Translations under genes and position numbers: made by a program
The notes under the pieces: model-generated
Told to the model about the DNA's origin: nothing
What the model saw: only the letters and a program-made list of their open reading frames with translations
Database searches by the model: none
Shown here: piece by piece, positions 51,536-60,675 of the stretch
How positions within the stretch are numbered: the first letter of the stretch is position 1
How the letters are laid out: each line of letters starts with the position of its first letter
Assembly (NCBI RefSeq): GCF_004116265.1
Contig: NZ_QOUX01000001.1
Coordinates: 124,001 to 188,000 of the forward strand
From: Anaerobacillus alkaliphilus
GTDB taxonomy: Bacteria > Bacillota > Bacilli > Bacillales > Anaerobacillaceae
Length of the DNA: 64,000 nucleotides
Direction of reading: 5' to 3'

Positions 51536-52723
51536 ATGAGATTAGCAAAACGAGTTTCAACATTAACACCATCATCAACATTAGCCATTACAGCAAAGGC
51601 AAAAGCTTTAAAGGAAGCTGGCCACGATGTGATTGGTCTAGGTGCTGGTGAACCAGATTTTAACACGCCAGACTATATTATTGAGGCTGCGATCAAATCG
51701 ATGGAAGCCGGTCACACAAAGTATACTCCTGCTGGGGGATTACCTGCGTTAAAAGAAAGTATTATTGCTAAATTTCAAGATGACCAAGGGTTAAGCTATA
51801 CTCAAAAGGAAGTTGTTGTTGCAAGTGGAGCAAAGCATGCCTTGTATTTATTATTCCAGGCAATCTTAAATCCAGAGGATGAAGTTATTATCCCAACTCC
51901 ATATTGGGTTAGTTATCCAGAGCAAGTAAAGCTTGCAGAAGGAACCCCTGTCTATATTGACGGCTTAGAAGAGAATGACTTTAAAATTACAAAACAACAG
52001 CTTAAGGAAGCTATTACTGATAAAACAAAAGCATTTATTTTAAATTCACCAAGTAATCCAACGGGTTCCCTATATTCAGAAGAGGAGTTGAGAGAGATTG
52101 GCGAAGTGTGTTTAGAGCATGACATCTTAATTGTTTCTGACGAAATTTATGAAAAGCTCGTATATGGCGGAGCAACTCATATTTCAATCGCACAACTTTC
52201 GGATCAGTTAAAAAAACAAACAATTATTATCAACGGTGTTTCTAAATCACATTCAATGACAGGCTGGAGAATTGGTTATGCCGCTGGGGATGCCGAAATC
52301 ATTAACTCCATGACAGATTTAGCAAGTCACAGTACGTCGAACCCTACAACAATGGCCCAATATGGGACAATTGCCGCTTACAATGTGAAAAGTGAGTTTG
52401 TTGATACAATGAGAGTTGCCTTTGAAGAGCGTCTAGATGTTGTTTATGAACAACTGGTAAGTATTCCTGGTGTGACTTGTGTTAAGCCAAAAGGCGCATT
52501 TTATTTGTTCCCAAATGTAAAAGAAGCCGTTAAAATGAACGGTTTTGCTAATGTAGATGAGTGGGTAGAAAAAATTCTTGAGGTTGAAAAAGTTGCATTG
52601 GTTCCAGGTTCCGGTTTTGGTGCGCCTGATAATGTTCGTCTTTCTTATGCTACTTCATTAGACCAAATTCAAGAAGCGTTAACTAGGATTGAAAGATTTG
52701 TGAAAAATAATATCCAAGCATAG
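51536..52723 (+). CDS. aspB: Aspartate aminotransferase
   Basis: PLP enzyme interconverting aspartate and 2-oxoglutarate with oxaloacetate and glutamate. It has 395 residues, class I aminotransferase. IGLGAGEPDFNTPDYI near residue 34, VASGAKHALYLLFQA, NSPSNPTGSLYSEEEL near 170, the PLP lysine in GVSKSHSMTGWRIGYAAGD (near 238) and the C-terminal Arg region DNVRLSYATS are visible. The start has GGGAGGA upstream. Next to asnS, as in B. subtilis, so aspartate feeds asparagine charging. Confidence 0.96.
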   Translation: MRLAKRVSTLTPSSTLAITAKAKALKEAGHDVIGLGAGEPDFNTPDYIIEAAIKSMEAGHTKYTPAGGLPALKESIIAKFQDDQGLSYTQKEVVVASGAKHALYLLFQAILNPEDEVIIPTPYWVSYPEQVKLAEGTPVYIDGLEENDFKITKQQLKEAITDKTKAFILNSPSNPTGSLYSEEELREIGEVCLEHDILIVSDEIYEKLVYGGATHISIAQLSDQLKKQTIIINGVSKSHSMTGWRIGYAAGDAEIINSMTDLASHSTSNPTTMAQYGTIAAYNVKSEFVDTMRVAFEERLDVVYEQLVSIPGVTCVKPKGAFYLFPNVKEAVKMNGFANVDEWVEKILEVEKVALVPGSGFGAPDNVRLSYATSLDQIQEALTRIERFVKNNIQA

Positions 52724-52730
52724 AACTACA

Positions 52731-52838
52731 ACCCTCCATAGCGTTGATTCTCTATCTAAACAGTTGTATAATGGTAAAAGTCAGTAAGTTGACTTGCTTT
52801 ATTATACATATTAGATAGATACAATGTTTATGGAGGGT
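52731..52838 (+). promoter_or_regulatory. asnS leader: 108-nt inverted repeat that closes on the Shine-Dalgarno
   Basis: Three stacked perfect stems: ACCCTCCATA (52731-52740) with TATGGAGGGT (52829-52838), TCTATCTAA (52751-52759) with TTAGATAGA (52811-52819), TGTATAAT (52765-52772) with ATTATACA (52801-52808), plus AAGTCA / TGACTT at the tip. The outermost stem contains the asnS ribosome-binding site GGAGGG. The element fills the aspB-asnS gap. Confidence 0.85.
52744..52772 (+). promoter_or_regulatory. Sigma-A promoter inside the asnS inverted repeat
   Basis: TTGATT, a 17-bp spacer and a perfect TATAAT. Transcription would begin near 52779, after the 5' arm of the outer stem, so this transcript should have a free ribosome site, unlike read-through from aspB. 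Confidence 0.62.
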
Positions 52839-52845
52839 ATTTTTT

Positions 52846-54135
52846 GTGAAGACGACTATTTCTCAAGTTGGAAAATATACAGATCAAGAGGTTACCATTG
52901 GTGCTTGGTTAGCTAACAAGCGCTCAAGTGGAAAAATTGCATTTTTACAATTACGCGATGGGACAGGCTTTATCCAAGGAGTGGTTGTAAAAGCTGAGGT
53001 TGCAGAAGAAGTTTTTACTTTAGCAAAAAACATTACGCAAGAATCTTCACTATATGTAAAAGGTATCGTTCGTAGTGATGAGCGTGCTCCATCTGGCTAT
53101 GAGTTAACAGTAACAGGAATTGAAGTAATTCATGAAGCTGTGGACTATCCAATTACACCTAAAGAGCATGGAACAGAATTCTTAATGGATCATCGTCACT
53201 TATGGTTACGATCTAAGCGTCAACATGCTGTAATGAAGGTTCGTAATGAGTTAATTCGTGCAACTTATGAATTTTTTAATGAGAATGGGTTTACAAAGGT
53301 TGATCCCCCAATCTTAACAGGAAGTTCAGCTGAAGGAACAACAAATCTCTTCCATACGAAATACTTTGATGAAGACGCATATCTTTCACAAAGTGGTCAG
53401 TTGTATATGGAAGCAGCGGCAATGGCTTTAGGAAAAGTATTTTCTTTTGGTCCAACGTTCCGTGCGGAAAAATCAAAAACACGCCGTCATTTAATTGAGT
53501 TCTGGATGATTGAGCCAGAGATGGCCTTTGTTGACCATGAGGAAAACTTACAAGTTCAAGAGCAATATGTTAGCTATATGGTTCAATCAGTGCTTAAAAA
53601 CTGTCAGCTTGAACTAAGCGTCCTTGGTAGAGATACTGCTAAGTTAGAGCAAGTAGTTGGCCCGTTTCCTCGTATTTCTTATGATGATGCCATTAAATTT
53701 TTACAAGAGAATGGTCATGAAATCGAGTGGGGAGAAGATTTTGGTGCACCTCATGAAACAGCAATTGCTGAAAGCTTTGACAAGCCTGTATTCATTACAA
53801 ACTACCCTGCAGAAATCAAAGCATTTTATATGAAGCCAGATCCAAATCGTCCAGAAGTAGTCCTTTGTGCCGATATGATAGCTCCAGAAGGCTATGGGGA
53901 GATTATTGGTGGAAGTCAACGTATTGATGATATGGAATTACTAGAAGAACGCTTTAAGGAACACAATCTATCTGAAGAAACGTATAAGTGGTATTTAGAT
54001 TTACGCCGTTATGGTTCCGTTCCACATTCAGGTTTCGGTTTAGGCCTTGAAAGAACTGTAGCTTGGGTATGTGGGTTAGAACATGTTCGTGAAACAATTC
54101 CATTCCCACGTTTACTAAATCGTCTATATCCTTAA
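52846..54135 (+). CDS. asnS: Asparaginyl-tRNA synthetase
   Basis: Charges tRNA-Asn. It is a 429-residue class IIb synthetase. An N-terminal OB-fold anticodon domain ([27 protein letters not shown], about 16-42) precedes the catalytic core with motif 2 [21 protein letters not shown] (about 205-225) and motif 3 [15 protein letters not shown] near 395-409. GTG at 52846 has GGAGGG 9 bp upstream. The leader is one long hairpin. Presence of asnS makes a GatCAB-only Asn route unnecessary. Confidence 0.97.
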   Translation: MKTTISQVGKYTDQEVTIGAWLANKRSSGKIAFLQLRDGTGFIQGVVVKAEVAEEVFTLAKNITQESSLYVKGIVRSDERAPSGYELTVTGIEVIHEAVDYPITPKEHGTEFLMDHRHLWLRSKRQHAVMKVRNELIRATYEFFNENGFTKVDPPILTGSSAEGTTNLFHTKYFDEDAYLSQSGQLYMEAAAMALGKVFSFGPTFRAEKSKTRRHLIEFWMIEPEMAFVDHEENLQVQEQYVSYMVQSVLKNCQLELSVLGRDTAKLEQVVGPFPRISYDDAIKFLQENGHEIEWGEDFGAPHETAIAESFDKPVFITNYPAEIKAFYMKPDPNRPEVVLCADMIAPEGYGEIIGGSQRIDDMELLEERFKEHNLSEETYKWYLDLRRYGSVPHSGFGLGLERTVAWVCGLEHVRETIPFPRLLNRLYP

Positions 54136-54149
54136 AGAAGTTAGGATCT

Positions 54150-54176
54150 AAAAAACCCCGAAGCTCGGGGTTTTTT
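54150..54176 (+). terminator. Terminator after asnS; 54136-54453 gap
   Basis: AAAAAACCCCGA / TCGGGGTTTTTT, a 12-bp perfect stem with an AGC loop. The rest of this 318-bp gap is repeat copy D and the dnaD promoter region (TATAAT at 54431-54436). Confidence 0.93.
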
Positions 54177-54220
54177 CATTTGACTTAGGTACTGTGAGCT
54201 TGTGTTTTACGCGTTTTTTT

Positions 54221-54415
54221 AAGGCTCTTTTCGTAACACCGTGGCTTTTTTATCCTAAAATAATCGGAAAAATAACCTAGATGAAGATATCAGCCAATAA
54301 ATTATGTAAGAAAAGAGCAGTACTTACAAAATTAGTGGTAAATTCTTAGTAATTTGTGTAAAAATCCGGCTTTTGGGATTTTTACGAAAGAAATAAACTT
54401 TGCGAAAACTGCCTT
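54221..54415 (+). repeat. Dispersed repeat family 1, copy D (long form)
   Basis: Starts AAGGCTCTTTTCGTAACA and ends TTTGCGAAAACTGCCTTTTTT. Internal GTAAGAAAAGAGCAG is complementary to the start; GTAAAAATCC / GGATTTTTAC hairpin as in other copies. It is almost collinear with copy C and ends about 15 bp before the dnaD -10 element TATAAT (54431-54436), so it replaces the -35 region. Confidence 0.87.
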
Positions 54416-54453
54416 TTTTAAAAATGATGATATAATGGAATTGAGGTGGAATT

Positions 54454-55155
54454 ATGGATCGTGATATGTTAATTAATTGGATAAACGAAGGAACAATTTC
54501 AATTCCTGCTCGTCTAATTCAAGATTATAAAAAATTAGGTCTTAACGAAACTGAAGCTATGCTTCTTGTTCATGTTTTTTCGTTTTTGGCTAAGGGTACT
54601 AGTTTTCCAACACCTGAATTACTTGCTAGTCGAATGAGTCTTTCCGATAAAGATTGTTTAGATGTTTTACAAAGCTTAATGAAACGCGGATATTTAGAAC
54701 TTCAAGAAGGAAGAGATGAGAACAATAACTTCTCTGAGGTTTTTTCTCTTGCTCCTCTATGGGACAAGCTCTTAATGTTGGATTACGAGCTTAAGTTAGA
54801 TAAAGAAGACAGAGAAAAAGAAGAGGACGAACGTACGCTTTATCACTTATTTGAAAGCGAATTTGGTCGTCCCTTATCTCCAATGGAGTGTGAACTAATT
54901 ACGATGTGGATCGATCAAGACCAGTATAATCCTGGTATTATAAAGGCTGCGTTAATGGAAGGTGTAGTATCCGGTAAGCGAAATTTGCGTTATATTGATC
55001 GGATTTTAATTGAATGGAACAAAAATGGAGTCCGAACCATCCAAGAAGCAAAAGAATACGGACAAAAATTTCGTAACCATCAGTACAAAACAACACCTCA
55101 ACAAACAACCGAGCCCAAAAAGAAGTTTCCTTCCTATAACTGGTTGAAGGAATAA
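54454..55155 (+). CDS. dnaD: DNA replication initiation protein DnaD
   Basis: Primosome protein that helps DnaA/DnaB load the replicative helicase at oriC and at restart. The 233-residue product has an N-terminal winged helix (NETEAMLLVHVFSFLAKG ... LASRMSLSDKDCLDVLQSLMKRGYLEL, residues about 30-85) and a C-terminal DnaD2 domain with LYHLFESEFGRPLSPMECE (about 129-147) and NLRYIDRILIEWNKNGV near 188-204, the YxxxILxxW ssDNA-binding element. The order asnS-dnaD-nth is conserved. Start ATG 54454, GAGGTGG upstream. Confidence 0.96.
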   Translation: MDRDMLINWINEGTISIPARLIQDYKKLGLNETEAMLLVHVFSFLAKGTSFPTPELLASRMSLSDKDCLDVLQSLMKRGYLELQEGRDENNNFSEVFSLAPLWDKLLMLDYELKLDKEDREKEEDERTLYHLFESEFGRPLSPMECELITMWIDQDQYNPGIIKAALMEGVVSGKRNLRYIDRILIEWNKNGVRTIQEAKEYGQKFRNHQYKTTPQQTTEPKKKFPSYNWLKE

Positions 55156-55202
55156 CGAAATAGTAAAACCTAGGTTTATTAACTTGAAAGGAGGGGTAGA
55201 AA

Positions 55203-55871
55203 TTGCTAACTAAAAAGCAAATTGAAGAAGAAGTTCTAGTGGAGATGGAAAAGATGTTTCCTGAAGCCCATTGTGAACTAAATCATGAAAACCCCTTTGA
55301 ACTTACGATTGCTGTGCTGTTATCGGCACAATGTACTGATGTTCTCGTGAACAAAGTAACAAAAGACTTATTTCAGAAATATAAAACACCAGAGGACTAT
55401 TTAGCTGTTCACTTAGAAGAACTAGAAAATGATATCAAGAGAATTGGGTTGTATCGAAATAAAGCTAAGAATATAAAAAAACTCTGTCTATCCCTTCTTG
55501 AGGACTATGGTGGTGAGATCCCTAGGGAGCGGGATGAATTAGTTAAGTTAGCAGGTGTAGGACGTAAAACTGCTAACGTAGTGACATCAGTAGCTTTTGG
55601 AGTTCCAGCTATTGCAGTCGATACTCATGTCGAACGAGTTAGTAAAAGACTTGGCATTTGCAAATGGAAGGATTCCGTCCTCGAAGTAGAAAAGGCACTG
55701 ATGCGTAAAATACCGGAAAATCTTTGGTCTGACACTCATCATCGTTTTATCTTCTTCGGTAGATATCACTGCAAAGCTCAATCACCTCAATGTGAAATTT
55801 GTCCGTTGTTACATCTCTGTCGGGAAGGGAAAAAACGGTTAAAGGGGACGACGAAACATGACAGGAATTAA
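55203..55871 (+). CDS. nth: Endonuclease III
   Basis: DNA glycosylase/AP lyase removing oxidised pyrimidines. The 222-residue product has the helix-hairpin-helix VKLAGVGRKTANVV with the catalytic Lys (about residue 122), the catalytic Asp in AIAVDTHVERV (about 140) and a [4Fe-4S] site CKAQSPQCEICPLLHLC (pattern C-x6-C-x2-C-x5-C). TTG at 55203 with GGAGGGG upstream. Overlaps ypoC by 14 bp. Confidence 0.97.
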   Translation: MLTKKQIEEEVLVEMEKMFPEAHCELNHENPFELTIAVLLSAQCTDVLVNKVTKDLFQKYKTPEDYLAVHLEELENDIKRIGLYRNKAKNIKKLCLSLLEDYGGEIPRERDELVKLAGVGRKTANVVTSVAFGVPAIAVDTHVERVSKRLGICKWKDSVLEVEKALMRKIPENLWSDTHHRFIFFGRYHCKAQSPQCEICPLLHLCREGKKRLKGTTKHDRN

Positions 55872-56364
55872 AGTTCCCCTCTCATTTCTATTACCTCCAT
55901 TTTACGAGGAACGTATAGATGTTTCACTTGACCTAACAGCAAGTTTTGAAGAAATAATTGATAAAGAGCCACTAATCTTTGATATTCTGTCGGAGTTGAA
56001 TGAGGAATGCTTAAAGCCTTGGGAAGAAAAAGAGAAGTATATCCCTAGTTTACTTGGGAAGGGCAAAGAGCTCGAACCTATGATCACCAATTTTTTTCAA
56101 ATGCGCGACCGAGCAGGCGCTCTAGTACCAATGAAACAAATGGTTAAAATATTTCTGGCATTTCTCTTTTGGACAAACTCTCAACCAGTGCATAACTTAG
56201 TTCAAATTAAGGATGCTGTATCGGATTTGAAAATCAAACCTGTGAATGTTGAAGAAAGGTTAAGCTATATCTTGTCAGCACCAAATCATCATCATGCCTT
56301 TACCCAATTGAAGGAGCTTTTTGTGGAGCTACAAAAAAAATATGCAATTTCAAAATTAAAGTAA
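55858..56364 (+). CDS. ypoC: YpoC protein
   Basis: A 168-residue soluble protein with the helical pattern seen in YpoC; LKPWEEKEKYIPSLL and the HHHAFTQLKELFVELQKKYA end are consistent with the family. The function is unknown. It overlaps nth, as in the B. subtilis dnaD-nth-ypoC operon, and is convergent with ponA across a shared terminator. Confidence 0.85.
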   Translation: MTGIKVPLSFLLPPFYEERIDVSLDLTASFEEIIDKEPLIFDILSELNEECLKPWEEKEKYIPSLLGKGKELEPMITNFFQMRDRAGALVPMKQMVKIFLAFLFWTNSQPVHNLVQIKDAVSDLKIKPVNVEERLSYILSAPNHHHAFTQLKELFVELQKKYAISKLK

Positions 56365-56404
56365 AAAAAAGGAGGTGCTTCTAATCGAAAGCACATCCTT
56401 TTTT
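56365..56404. terminator. Bidirectional terminator between ypoC and ponA
   Basis: AAAAAAGGAGGTGCTT pairs with AAGCACATCCTTTTTT (one mismatch) around a CTAATCG loop. A-rich left and T-rich right ends let it serve both converging genes. Confidence 0.9.
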
Positions 56405-56423
56405 GGTTAAATTCTTTTAGATG

Positions 56424-58931
56424 TTAGTTACCGCCAGTGTTATCATCATCGTCGTCGTCATCATCGTCATCATCATCATCATCATTCCCACCGCCAATGA
56501 TGTCTATTGGGTTAGGAATTGTAATTGGACTTTCAGGTTCTTCTGTTTCTGGTTCATCTACTTCTTGATATTTTTGTGGAACAATGATGGTTAGTTCTTG
56601 TGAGTCACTTCGTAGTTGTTCATTTAAGATTGAAACTGCTGTGACTCTAAAACGGTAGGTAGCATCGTCCTCAGGATTATAAATAATATGCTGCATCTCA
56701 TCCGATAAAGACAGAACCGAGAATGGCCCATCATTTATTGACATTTGAAGCTCGAATACATAATTATGACGTTCCTCATTAGGAAAAGTCCAAGTTAAAA
56801 TCATTTGATCTGTAACCTCGTGATATTCTCCCATAAAATCCTGTGGAGAAGCTGGTTTAGCGAATAACTCAGATACATCAGTTGGTTCAGTACCTTTGAC
56901 AAAATACTCATAAACAACTTCACTAGAAGGAGTTGTAGGACTTGGTAAAAGACCAGTCTTACGTTCTACCCCTACTTTTACGACAGATGGAGGTTGTTTG
57001 AAGTCGGGTGTTTCCACATTTTTTGAGATCTCAGTCATTAACGCTTTAAAAAGATATTTGGCTACATGTTCACTTTTTCCATCATACTTAATATAGCCAT
57101 CATTTGGTGTATTGTAACCAGTCCATACAGCAATTGAATAGTTAGTTGTGTAACCTGCAAACCAAATGTCCTTGGCGCCATTATCAATATTAAAACGCTT
57201 CTTTTCTTCTTCATCAAAGTTTGACGTACCTGTTTTCCCAGCCATCGGAAGTCCGTCAACTCTTGCCCGATTTCCTGTCCCATCTGGACCAACTGCTGAT
57301 TTAAGCATATCAGTAATCATGAAAGCAGTATAATCACTCATTGCAATCGTTCCTTCTGGAGCGAGGTTAATCGTCCGTCCGTCAGGGAAAACAATTTTTC
57401 TAACAGCATGAGGCTTATGGTAGACACCGTCATTACCGAAGGCAGCATAAGCGCCAGCTAATTCTAAGGTTGAAAAACCATTAGTAAATCCGCCAAGCGA
57501 GTAGGCTTCTTGGATCGTGTCTACAGGGATACCTAAGCTTCTTCCAAACTGTGCTGCTTGATCAGTGCCTACAGCTTGAAATGCCTTTAAAGCAGGAATA
57601 TTTAACGATTTTTGCAGTGCAAACCGCATTGAGACGTTACCCGAGTATCTGTTATTAAAGTTTCTAATTGGAACTCCATTTGAATATTGATGTGGCTCAT
57701 CCGTAATTTGGTGAAAAGTAGACCACTTTAGATGTTCAATCGCCGGACCGTAATCTAAGATGGGTTTAATTGTCGATCCAGGCGAACGTCTTGGATCAGT
57801 CGCCCAGCTATAGCCACGAGCAACAGCGTCTTTTTGTCTGCCGCCTCCAATTGCTCTAATTGCGCCAGTCTTTGTATCAATGAGTGTAATCCCAGCTTGC
57901 ATGGCATCGTCAGGAAATTCAATAATATCTGATTGTAGAAGATTATCAGCATATGTTTGTGCTTCTTGATCTAATGTTGTATAAATTCTCAAACCACCAG
58001 TGTAAATGTCATTCGCTGTAATGCCTTCAATTGCTTCAACTTCATCCAAAACTTGGTTAAGGAAAGCCCAGTAAGGATAAGACTCTTTTTCTGAGCGCTT
58101 TAATTGTGCTTCTACTGGGACAGCTTTGGCTCGCTCAGCCTCGCTAGCTGTTATCTTCCCATGGCGCTCCATTAAGGTTATAACCGTATCACGACGCTTT
58201 TGGGCATGTTCTGGATTTTTAAACGGGTTAAAGAAATTAGGACGTTGTGGAATTCCTGCTAGTAGGGCCACATCTTCAACGGTTAATTCCTCTAAGCTTT
58301 TACTAAAGTAGCGATCAGCAGCCTCGACGACTCCCCAGGCTCCTTCAGAAAAGAAAATAGCATTCAAATACATTTCTAAGATTTGGTCTTTTGAATAAGA
58401 TTGTTCTAATTTAATCGCCAAATACTGTTCTTGTAATTTTCTTGTGAGTTTTTTCTCGGAACTTAAGAATAAGTTTTTTACTACCTGTTGGGTAATCGTA
58501 CTAGCACCTTCTGCTCCGAACCCACCAGTCACATTTGCCCTAAGGGCACCACCAATCCGACGCAGATCTATACCAAAATGGTCTCGGAAGCGTACATCTT
58601 CAACAGAGATAAATGCATCTTCAAGCAGCTGCGGGATCTCAAGAATACTTGCCGAACGCCTATTTTCCGACGCACTTAATGTCGTAAATAGAACGTCGTT
58701 TTGATCAAGAATTTCTGGATTGTTTGCTAATGTTAGTTTACTTGGATCTAGGGATGGTGCATCCTTAATGATTGAAAATACGGTAACAGCACCTGCGATC
58801 ACTAAGGTAAGCATAAAAATTGAAAAAGCAATGAATATCTTTTTCCAAACTCCCTTTTTTGCACTGGAGTTTTTATTGTTTGTTTCTTTTAGTTTACGAC
58901 GACCTTGCCTTGTACGAATATCTTCTGACAT
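56424..58931 (-). CDS. ponA: Class A penicillin-binding protein PBP1
   Basis: Bifunctional peptidoglycan polymerase. Its 835 residues comprise a basic cytoplasmic tail, a membrane helix (residues about 30-52), a glycosyltransferase domain with EDVRFRDHFGIDLRRIGGAL and GASTITQQVVKN, a transpeptidase domain with SPGSTIKP (active Ser), KSLNIP and AGKTGTSNF, and a fibronectin-type C-terminal module. The tail ends in 14 consecutive Asp residues encoded by a GAT/GAC tract. ATG 58931 is used (AAGGAAG upstream) rather than 58949. It follows recU by 19 bp, as in B. subtilis. Confidence 0.96.
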   Translation of the reverse strand: MSEDIRTRQGRRKLKETNNKNSSAKKGVWKKIFIAFSIFMLTLVIAGAVTVFSIIKDAPSLDPSKLTLANNPEILDQNDVLFTTLSASENRRSASILEIPQLLEDAFISVEDVRFRDHFGIDLRRIGGALRANVTGGFGAEGASTITQQVVKNLFLSSEKKLTRKLQEQYLAIKLEQSYSKDQILEMYLNAIFFSEGAWGVVEAADRYFSKSLEELTVEDVALLAGIPQRPNFFNPFKNPEHAQKRRDTVITLMERHGKITASEAERAKAVPVEAQLKRSEKESYPYWAFLNQVLDEVEAIEGITANDIYTGGLRIYTTLDQEAQTYADNLLQSDIIEFPDDAMQAGITLIDTKTGAIRAIGGGRQKDAVARGYSWATDPRRSPGSTIKPILDYGPAIEHLKWSTFHQITDEPHQYSNGVPIRNFNNRYSGNVSMRFALQKSLNIPALKAFQAVGTDQAAQFGRSLGIPVDTIQEAYSLGGFTNGFSTLELAGAYAAFGNDGVYHKPHAVRKIVFPDGRTINLAPEGTIAMSDYTAFMITDMLKSAVGPDGTGNRARVDGLPMAGKTGTSNFDEEEKKRFNIDNGAKDIWFAGYTTNYSIAVWTGYNTPNDGYIKYDGKSEHVAKYLFKALMTEISKNVETPDFKQPPSVVKVGVERKTGLLPSPTTPSSEVVYEYFVKGTEPTDVSELFAKPASPQDFMGEYHEVTDQMILTWTFPNEERHNYVFELQMSINDGPFSVLSLSDEMQHIIYNPEDDATYRFRVTAVSILNEQLRSDSQELTIIVPQKYQEVDEPETEEPESPITIPNPIDIIGGGNDDDDDDDDDDDDDDNTGGN

Positions 58932-58950
58932 GATCCATCTTCCTTTCAAA

Positions 58951-59559
58951 TTAAGAAAAATAAATAGATTTTACGATTGATAAGTAGTCAATTCTAGGAT
59001 AGAGACCTAATGGGATATGGTGACCTAAGCTCTCGATCTCTGTTTTAGGTATCGATTTTCTAGCTTTTTCTTGAACTTCCCAATAAGAACATAAATGTGT
59101 AGCATCTAATAGAAAAACTTCGTCTGTGACAGAAAATCGTAATAATGTAAAACAAATTCCGTCCTGAAGGAGAACTTGTCTCATATGTTCTATCTGATGT
59201 TTATGAAAGTTCTTTAAAGGAAATGACGTTTTATTTTTTGTTTCCTTCGCTTCAAAGTCGATATATTTACCATTAAATACGCCATTATAATCGGTGGTCG
59301 AGGCCTGCTGAAAATAAGCCTCACGAACAACTGCCGCACTTCTCTTCGGATAATCGACTTTAACAATTTGAAGTGGTGTTGGTTTTTTGTGAATAACGGC
59401 AATCCCTTTTGCCAAATAATACTCGTTAGTACTATTAATATCTTCTTCCAGGCTCATCCCGCGATTCCCATAGGAGATACTACTATTTTGTTTTTTAGAT
59501 TGATGACGATCTTTGTTAACTGGCGTGTAGGCTTTGCCGTTTGGATAACGAATTGACAT
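58951..59559 (-). CDS. recU: Holliday junction resolvase RecU
   Basis: Cuts Holliday junctions during recombination repair and chromosome segregation. It has 202 residues. [20 protein letters not shown] (about 30-49) and the nuclease core [28 protein letters not shown] (about 88-115, split here into the D...ExK pattern) are diagnostic. HQIEHM and the [13 protein letters not shown] end follow. It is the first gene of the recU-ponA operon on the minus strand. ATG at 59559. Confidence 0.96.
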   Translation of the reverse strand: MSIRYPNGKAYTPVNKDRHQSKKQNSSISYGNRGMSLEEDINSTNEYYLAKGIAVIHKKPTPLQIVKVDYPKRSAAVVREAYFQQASTTDYNGVFNGKYIDFEAKETKNKTSFPLKNFHKHQIEHMRQVLLQDGICFTLLRFSVTDEVFLLDATHLCSYWEVQEKARKSIPKTEIESLGHHIPLGLYPRIDYLSIVKSIYFS

Positions 59560-59694
59560 TTGGTTGTTGCACCCTTTTCGAGTATTTCTACATGTAAAGA
59601 ACTTGGTTACATCATTAAATCATACCATATTTTTAAACTATTGAATAGATATGGGGAGATTGGGTAGGGGGCTGACAAAATTTTCACATTAACT

Positions 59695-60675
59695 TTGCAA
59701 GAGAAAAAGTATATTGAGTTAATCAAAAAAATTACAGAGCAAGGAAATATAGATAATATTTCACGTACCGTATTTTATGATGATTTTTATTTAAGGAACA
59801 AAGAAATCATTTGGGCCTATTTGGCAAGTATTGTGTCGAGAAATGCGGGTTGGAATATGACTGATTTAGAGAGCGAGGTATTTCGTGAACTTATTCCACA
59901 AGACTATCGTGAGATATTGTACTTAACATACGAGAGAGCAAACTGGTTAATTTTTCTTGACGCATTTCCACAACTTTGTCTTTATGAAATCTCTAAAAAT
60001 GCTGGAAAGCCTTTGTTTCATCTATTGAAGTTTTTTCATGTCTCTAAATTCATGGAGGAAAAGTGGCAGGAATTCTGGGTTCATAAGGATATCAATCGCC
60101 TCTGTACGGCTCTTATCATAAATGAACAACATGTTATTCAAAAACCAGTCATTGATGATCCTTTTTATAGTGATAAAGTCTTTCGAAGTCTTCCTTATGT
60201 CATCGAGGATAAACTGCATTTTAGCACCGTATTTTTTCCTACACTAAAAGGCAAATTGTATGGTTATTCAGTACATGGATTTACGAAAGTAAGAAACCGA
60301 ATTGAGCTTGGAAAACGTTTAGCTTGGCTATTGTTTCATCCTCAGTATCGTCAAGAAATACGTAAGTTTGCGTCAAAAGTAAAGCATACTGGTTCAAGGT
60401 ATGATTATGAGAGATACGTGAAGAAGATCAAGAGAAAACGGACGCCGACACTTAGGTCTACTTACCCCGTCATTGCTCATCATCGAAGCAATTTGTCGGA
60501 TTGGTATAGTGAGAAGCAACAAAAGAAGATTGAGCAGTACTTTTTGCCACCAAAGGTAATCAGAAAAGTAGATTTAACAGACTGGTATTACAAAAAACAA
60601 CAGCAACTAGAGCTAGCAGCGAAGATAGAACACGTATTACTCCAATTACTAAAAAGAAAGGCTGACACGCGATAA
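59695..60675 (+). CDS. yppC: YppC, DUF2515 protein
   Basis: A 326-residue cytoplasmic protein. NISRTVFYDDFYLRNKEIIWAYLASIVSRNAGWNMTDL (about residues 21-58) matches the start of the DUF2515 family, and VRNRIELGKRLAWLLFHP and GSRYDYERY occur later. It lies divergent from recU, as yppC does in B. subtilis. The function is unknown. The start is uncertain: TTG at 59695 has no good ribosome site, whereas ATT at 59680 would be spaced 8 bp from AGGGGGC. The last codons form part of a terminator stem. Confidence 0.82.
   Translation: MQEKKYIELIKKITEQGNIDNISRTVFYDDFYLRNKEIIWAYLASIVSRNAGWNMTDLESEVFRELIPQDYREILYLTYERANWLIFLDAFPQLCLYEISKNAGKPLFHLLKFFHVSKFMEEKWQEFWVHKDINRLCTALIINEQHVIQKPVIDDPFYSDKVFRSLPYVIEDKLHFSTVFFPTLKGKLYGYSVHGFTKVRNRIELGKRLAWLLFHPQYRQEIRKFASKVKHTGSRYDYERYVKKIKRKRTPTLRSTYPVIAHHRSNLSDWYSEKQQKKIEQYFLPPKVIRKVDLTDWYYKKQQQLELAAKIEHVLLQLLKRKADTR

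Noticed and set aside
52731-52845. T-box leader for asnS
   Set aside because: The T-box sequence AGGGTGGNACCGCG and the specifier-loop layout are absent; the structure is a simple inverted repeat.
56431-56500. Possible CRISPR or tandem repeat at the ponA 3' end
   Set aside because: The repetition is only the GAT/GAC codon run for 14 Asp residues; there are no spacers.
58126-58980. ORFs on the plus strand opposite ponA
   Set aside because: They are antisense shadows of the conserved glycosyltransferase region and lack ribosome sites.
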